Below are positions 60,061-64,000 of a stretch of 64,000 nucleotides of DNA, in pieces (the stretch's first letter is position 1; each line of letters starts with the position of its first letter). Location: contig DJWN01000124.1 in assembly GCA_002440975.1 (NCBI GenBank), forward strand, positions 1-64,000, read 5' to 3'. The notes beneath the pieces were generated by a model that saw only the letters and a program-made list of their open reading frames with translations, ran no database searches and had not been told where the DNA came from. The translations under genes and the position numbers were made by a program. Source of the stretch: Bacteroidales bacterium UBA6229 (GTDB lineage Bacteria; Bacteroidota; Bacteroidia; Bacteroidales; F082).

Positions 60061-60717
60061 ATGGCTACCATCATCAACATTGGAGAATCGAATTCCATTT
60101 TCAATCATTTTATTGCCGAACTTAGAAGCACCGAAATCCAGCAGGACAGGATGCGCTTCAGACGCAACCTGGAACGTATCGGCGAAATTTTTGCCTACGA
60201 AATAAGCAAAAAGTTGGACTATCAGCCGCATGATGTTACTACTCCTCTGGGCGTTGCCACTGTAAATCAGCTCATCGAGCAGCCACTGCTGGCCACTATT
60301 TTGCGTGCCGGCTTACCCCTCCATCAGGGCTTGCTCAATTATTTCGACAGAGCTGATAGTGCTTTCATCACTGCCTACCGCAAATACGACAAGAATGAGG
60401 ATTTCACCATTCGTGTGGAGTATGTTTCAAGCCCTTCGATTGGAGGCAAAATCCTGGTACTCTCCGATCCGATGCTTGCCACAGGAGCTTCCATTGTAAA
60501 AACAATGAAAAGTCTGCTTGCCAGCGGGATGCCCAAATCGTTGCATATTGTTTCGGTATTAGCCAGCTCAGAAGGATTGGATTATATAAAACGAAATCTG
60601 TCGCTGCATAACCTTACTGTTTGGGTAGGTGGTATTGATGATGAGCTAACAGCGCAGGCATACATCGTGCCGGGGCTCGGCGATGCCGGTGATCTGGCTT
60701 TTGGCGAGAAGGACTAA
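60061..60717 (+). CDS. upp: Uracil phosphoribosyltransferase
   Basis: Salvages uracil to UMP with PRPP. The 218-residue protein has the PRPP-binding motif DPMLATGASIVKTMKSLL, the N-terminal RRNLERIGEIFAYEISKKL helix, TILRAGLPLHQGLLNYF and the uracil-binding GIDDELTAQAYIVPGLGDAG. The frame is open 21 bases upstream, but ATG 60061 matches the promoter spacing and family N-terminus. Confidence 0.95.
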   Translation: MATIINIGESNSIFNHFIAELRSTEIQQDRMRFRRNLERIGEIFAYEISKKLDYQPHDVTTPLGVATVNQLIEQPLLATILRAGLPLHQGLLNYFDRADSAFITAYRKYDKNEDFTIRVEYVSSPSIGGKILVLSDPMLATGASIVKTMKSLLASGMPKSLHIVSVLASSEGLDYIKRNLSLHNLTVWVGGIDDELTAQAYIVPGLGDAGDLAFGEKD

Positions 60718-60729
60718 TAATGATAGAAA

Positions 60730-61977
60730 ATGGGATCGGGAAAACTTATAGCCGAAAACCTGCGGGTTTCAATTGAATCTATCCGAAGTCATTCGCTCCG
60801 AACGGCTCTTACGGTTGCCATTATCGCTTTTGGCATTATGGCTTTGGTCGGCATTTTGACTGCAATCGACAGCATGAAATTTTACCTGACAGAGAATTTC
60901 TCGATGATGGGTTCAAATACATTTAACATCCGCAACAGGGATATGGTGGTGCATATGGGGGGTAGCAGCTCACGCCCCAAAGCAAATAAGCATATCTCGT
61001 ATCGCGAAGCTATGGCTTTTAAGGAGCAGTTTACGCTACCCGTTTCAACCAGCATGTCAACCTATGGTACCGGAATAGCAACGCTGAAATACGGCAACGA
61101 AAAAACCAATCCAAATATACAGGTGGTGGGGGTTGATGAAAACTATGTTTATAATGCCGGTTTCGAAATTGAATTTGGTCGCAACATCAGTGCGCACGAA
61201 GTTATTACCGGAGCTCATGTGGTGGTGGTGGGTGCTGGTATTGTAAAGAGTCTTTTCAAAGGGGGAGAAGATCCTGTTGGACAAGTGATAACCGTGGGGC
61301 CGGGACGTTACAGAATTGTGGGCGTGATGAAAGAAAAGGGCTCAAGCATGGGATTTAGTGGCGATCTGAACTGCCTGATGCCTGTGAACAATGTGAGGCA
61401 GTATTTTGCGCGACCTAATATGAATTACGGGATAAGCGTTCGTGTGGATAAGCCTGAGATGATGGATGCCGTTATTGGAGAGGCCACAGGCATTTTCAGG
61501 GTGATAAGAGGCGATCAGATTGGCAAGGATAATTCGTTTAGTATCGTCAAAAGCGACAACATCGCCAATATGTTGTTAAGCCTTACCGGACAAATCAGGC
61601 TGGGAGCTACTTTCATTGGATTGATCACCCTTTTTGGTGCTGCCATCGGACTGATGAACATCATGCTGGTTAGTGTTACAGAACGAACGCACGAAATCGG
61701 TATTCGTAAAGCTGTGGGGGCAACAAGCAAAACCATTCGCAATCAATTTTTGGCCGAAGCTGTGGTGATCGCACAAATTGGCGGATTGTTGGGTATTGGT
61801 GCCGGAATTGGTATTGGCAATATACTGTCAATTATGATTGGAAGTTCTTTTATCATACCCTGGCTTTGGATCGTTGTAGCAGTGGTTTTATGTTTTGGTG
61901 TTGCACTTATTTCAGGCATTTTACCTGCCAATAAAGCTGCTTCACTCAATCCTGTCGATTCATTGAGATACGAGTAA
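60730..61977 (+). CDS. ABC transporter permease (MacB/FtsX type)
   Basis: A 415-residue permease: helix near 22-43, a large periplasmic MacB-like domain (about 45-280) and three C-terminal helices of an FtsX domain with TERTHEIGIRKAVGATSKTI and the closing SGILPANKAASLNPVDSLRYE. Such proteins drive mechanotransmission or export with a partner ATPase. No ATPase is adjacent. It begins 12 bases after upp. Confidence 0.9.
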   Translation: MGSGKLIAENLRVSIESIRSHSLRTALTVAIIAFGIMALVGILTAIDSMKFYLTENFSMMGSNTFNIRNRDMVVHMGGSSSRPKANKHISYREAMAFKEQFTLPVSTSMSTYGTGIATLKYGNEKTNPNIQVVGVDENYVYNAGFEIEFGRNISAHEVITGAHVVVVGAGIVKSLFKGGEDPVGQVITVGPGRYRIVGVMKEKGSSMGFSGDLNCLMPVNNVRQYFARPNMNYGISVRVDKPEMMDAVIGEATGIFRVIRGDQIGKDNSFSIVKSDNIANMLLSLTGQIRLGATFIGLITLFGAAIGLMNIMLVSVTERTHEIGIRKAVGATSKTIRNQFLAEAVVIAQIGGLLGIGAGIGIGNILSIMIGSSFIIPWLWIVVAVVLCFGVALISGILPANKAASLNPVDSLRYE

Positions 61978-62074
61978 AATTTGCCTTTGTCAATATTCGT
62001 GGACTATTATTTTGTCTTTTGGACTTGATTTGCTATCATTGCAATCATTTTACCTTAGCTGAAAATTTTATCCT

Positions 62075-63457
62075 ATGGCAATCAATCTGAACACGCCCCG
62101 CGACAGTTTTAGCTCACGCCTTGGCGTTATAGCAGCTGCTGCCGGTTCGGCAATTGGGCTTGGTAATATCTGGCGTTTCCCTTATGTGGCAGGCGAAAAT
62201 GGGGGTGGGGCATTTCTGCTTATCTATATCGGCTTTATTATCCTGATCGGAGTTCCGGTGATGTTATCAGAGTTTGTGATTGGTCGTAGCACTCAGCGCA
62301 ATCCTGTTGGGGCTTTTAAAAAACTCGCTCCCAAAACCTTGTGGCCGCTCACCGGATTCCTTGGCATCATTGCTGCCTTCTTCATCCTGGCTTTTTATAC
62401 CACCGTATCCGGCTGGACGCTCGAATATTTATACCTGGCCATTACCGATAGCTTTAAAGCCAAAACAGCGGAAAGCCTGGCCATCTGTTTCGATAGTTTC
62501 AGAACCAGTGGGCTGAGGCCTTTGATATGGCAAAATGTCTTTATGTTTTTTACCGCTTTTATCGTTTACCGGGGAATAAGAAATGGGATAGAAAAATATA
62601 CAAAAATCTTGATGCCTTTGTTATTGATGATCATTATCATATTAGGAATCAGAAGTATCACCTTGCCGGGAGCCGGAGAAGGCTTGCTGTTTTTGTTTAA
62701 ACCCGACTTCAGTAAAATAACGGGTACTGTGATCCTGGAAGCACTTGGCCAGTCATTCTTTTCTCTTTCGATAGGTATGGGAACCCTGATAACTTATGGC
62801 TCTTATATCGGAAGAACAGAAAAGCTTGGTAATACCGCCTTGTCGGTTTCGGCCGCCGACACCCTGATTGCCATCTTAGCCGGAATAGCTATTTTTCCGG
62901 CAGTTTTTGCCTTTGGGATAGCTCCGGAGGCTGGTGCAGGTTTGGTTTTCATCACTTTGCCTCTGATTTTTGAGCAAATGACCGGAGGATATTTCTTTGC
63001 TTTGATCTTTTTTCTGCTTTTGTCAATTGCTGCCCTCACTTCTACCATCTCGGTGCTCGAAGTGGTTACTGCTTACCTGGCCGAAGAGCTTAATTTGGGC
63101 CGCAAAAAAGCAACTTTGTTGGCGGCATCTTCCATAGCTGTGTTGGGCGTGGCCTGCACCATGAGCCAGGGGCCGTGGTCAGCAATAAGTGTGGGAAATA
63201 ACAACCTGTTTGATTTGCTCGAAATGATTTCTGCGAATATTATTTTGCCTTTAGGGGGCTTGCTTATTGTGATCTTTGTGGGGTGGTACCTTTCGAAAGA
63301 AACAGTTTTTGACGAGCTGTCGAATGAGGGAAAGCTTAAAGCTGGCTTTCGTTACCTGTATTTGTTCATAGTGAAGTTTTTAGCACCTGTTGCCATCGCT
63401 TTTGTTTTTCTGCACGGGCTGGGTTTTTTTGGGATATTTGGGAACGGCGATTTATAG
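62075..63457 (+). CDS. Sodium-dependent neurotransmitter symporter (SNF/NSS) family transporter
   Basis: A 460-residue transporter with about 11-12 helices. The family signature appears at the N-terminus: FSSRLGVIAAAAGSAIGLGN then IWRFPYVAGENGGGAFLL, corresponding to helix 1 with the Na/substrate site; GRSTQRNPVGAF and a helix 8-type SIAALTSTISVLEVVTAYL follow. Likely substrate is an amino acid; the exact one cannot be read from sequence. A gap of 97 bases with no features separates it from the permease gene. Confidence 0.94.
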   Translation: MAINLNTPRDSFSSRLGVIAAAAGSAIGLGNIWRFPYVAGENGGGAFLLIYIGFIILIGVPVMLSEFVIGRSTQRNPVGAFKKLAPKTLWPLTGFLGIIAAFFILAFYTTVSGWTLEYLYLAITDSFKAKTAESLAICFDSFRTSGLRPLIWQNVFMFFTAFIVYRGIRNGIEKYTKILMPLLLMIIIILGIRSITLPGAGEGLLFLFKPDFSKITGTVILEALGQSFFSLSIGMGTLITYGSYIGRTEKLGNTALSVSAADTLIAILAGIAIFPAVFAFGIAPEAGAGLVFITLPLIFEQMTGGYFFALIFFLLLSIAALTSTISVLEVVTAYLAEELNLGRKKATLLAASSIAVLGVACTMSQGPWSAISVGNNNLFDLLEMISANIILPLGGLLIVIFVGWYLSKETVFDELSNEGKLKAGFRYLYLFIVKFLAPVAIAFVFLHGLGFFGIFGNGDL

Positions 63458-63474
63458 AATGAAGCAGAGAAGCC

Positions 63475-64000
63475 ATGACCGATTTTAAAAACCAGTTAAG
63501 TTTTTCCAAAAAAGAGCAGTTTGCCCTGATCATTTTACTGGTTTTTACACTTATCCTTATTGTTTTTAACCTGGTTCCTGATTTTTACGAGCAGTCGCTG
63601 GTGTTTTCGCCTCAACAGCTGGAAGATGTCGTTGCACGACACGAAAATGAATTGAGTGCTCTTGCAAAAGATACACAGTCTGAAGACTTTGATATTACCA
63701 ACCCTGATCAATCTGCCATCGAACAACGACTCAATCCTTTTACTTTTAATCCGAATATGCTTCCGGATTCCAGTTGGAGGAAACTTGGACTAACTGAAAG
63801 TCAGATTCGTAACATCAAGAATTACGAAAGCAAAGGAGGTAAGTTTTATCGCAAAGAGGATTTACGAAAAATTTATACCATCACCGACAAGGAATATGCC
63901 CTCCTGGAGCCCTTTATTGTAATACCTTCGTATGGAAATCAACGTATTGCAAGAGCTACGCAAGTCCAAACAAACACGCATGTTCGATCGGATTCTGAGG
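63475..64000 (+). CDS. Helix-hairpin-helix domain protein (cut by window end)
   Basis: Partial gene (175 codons visible, no stop). Hydrophobic helix at about 16-35, then a helical linker, then a ComEA/PsbU-like helix-hairpin-helix: PFTFNPNMLPDSSWRKLGLT, SQIRNIKNYESKGGKFYRKE and DLRKIYTITDKEYALLEPFI. Bacteroidota proteins of this type are described as HHH-domain or ComEA-like and may bind DNA. Located 17 bases after the SNF transporter. The right end is cut, so full length is unknown. Confidence 0.85.
   Translation, partial: MTDFKNQLSFSKKEQFALIILLVFTLILIVFNLVPDFYEQSLVFSPQQLEDVVARHENELSALAKDTQSEDFDITNPDQSAIEQRLNPFTFNPNMLPDSSWRKLGLTESQIRNIKNYESKGGKFYRKEDLRKIYTITDKEYALLEPFIVIPSYGNQRIARATQVQTNTHVRSDSE

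Overview
The window looks like a chromosomal segment of a Bacteroidota (Bacteroidales-like) bacterium. The signs are an alternative complex III operon, a fused CcoN-CcoO oxidase subunit, TAnnTTTG-type -7 promoter elements, a protein with FG-GAP repeats and a type IX secretion tail, DUF5606, and A-rich leaders with little Shine-Dalgarno signal. No rRNA, tRNA, CRISPR array or transposase was recognised.

Layout. 1-5.3 kb: a four-helix-bundle (23S IVS-type) protein beside an 8-bp tandem repeat, dihydrolipoyl dehydrogenase, a LemA/TPM operon whose lemA is frameshifted by an exact 8-bp tandem duplication, and a membrane-bound AraC-type regulator facing the next operon. 5.7-21 kb: a clade II-like nitrous oxide respiration cluster with two tandem NosZ-like genes, a cytochrome c, NosB-like, NosD, a small exported protein, a copper TonB receptor (NosA/OprC type), NosG, NosH, NosF, NosL, NosY, a pentapeptide-repeat lipoprotein and a YceI protein. 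21-29 kb: alternative complex III (ActA-B-C-D-F-E order). 29-39 kb: a SlyD-like isomerase, a DUF3365 haem protein, the copper ATPase CcoI, CcoS, fused CcoN/O, CcoQ, CcoP, CcoG, CcoH and a TauE-like protein (cbb3 oxidase and its assembly), then a DUF4920 lipoprotein. 39.7-44.8 kb: a SCO protein and a caa3-type oxidase (CtaD-E-F-C) with CtaB. 45-64 kb: housekeeping and envelope genes (ftsE, two glycosyltransferases, murB, DUF2752/TM2 pair, pyrD, DUF5606, an MsbA-like exporter, purB, an FG-GAP protein, a polysaccharide deacetylase, a FemAB-like protein, upp, an FtsX-type permease, an SNF transporter and the start of a helix-hairpin-helix protein).

How it works together. From about 5.7 to 44.8 kb nearly every gene serves electron transfer from quinol to either N2O or O2, or copper and haem supply to these enzymes. 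ACIII would oxidise quinol and reduce c-type cytochromes; cbb3 and caa3 oxidases would reduce O2 at high and lower affinity; the nos system would reduce N2O.

The most unusual feature is the NosZ pair. The first protein keeps a complete CuA site but has lost six of the seven CuZ histidines. The second keeps all seven CuZ histidines but has lost the two Cys, the second His and the Met of CuA, and it carries a C-terminal c-type haem domain and a lipobox. In known NosZ homodimers the CuA of one chain serves the CuZ of the other, so these complementary losses suggest an obligate heterodimeric nitrous oxide reductase. A second notable signal is a palindrome, TATTTAGA-N5/6-TCTAAATA, found in front of the cbb3 operon (imperfect), the DUF4920 gene, the SCO/caa3 operon and the DUF2752 gene, which suggests one shared regulator.
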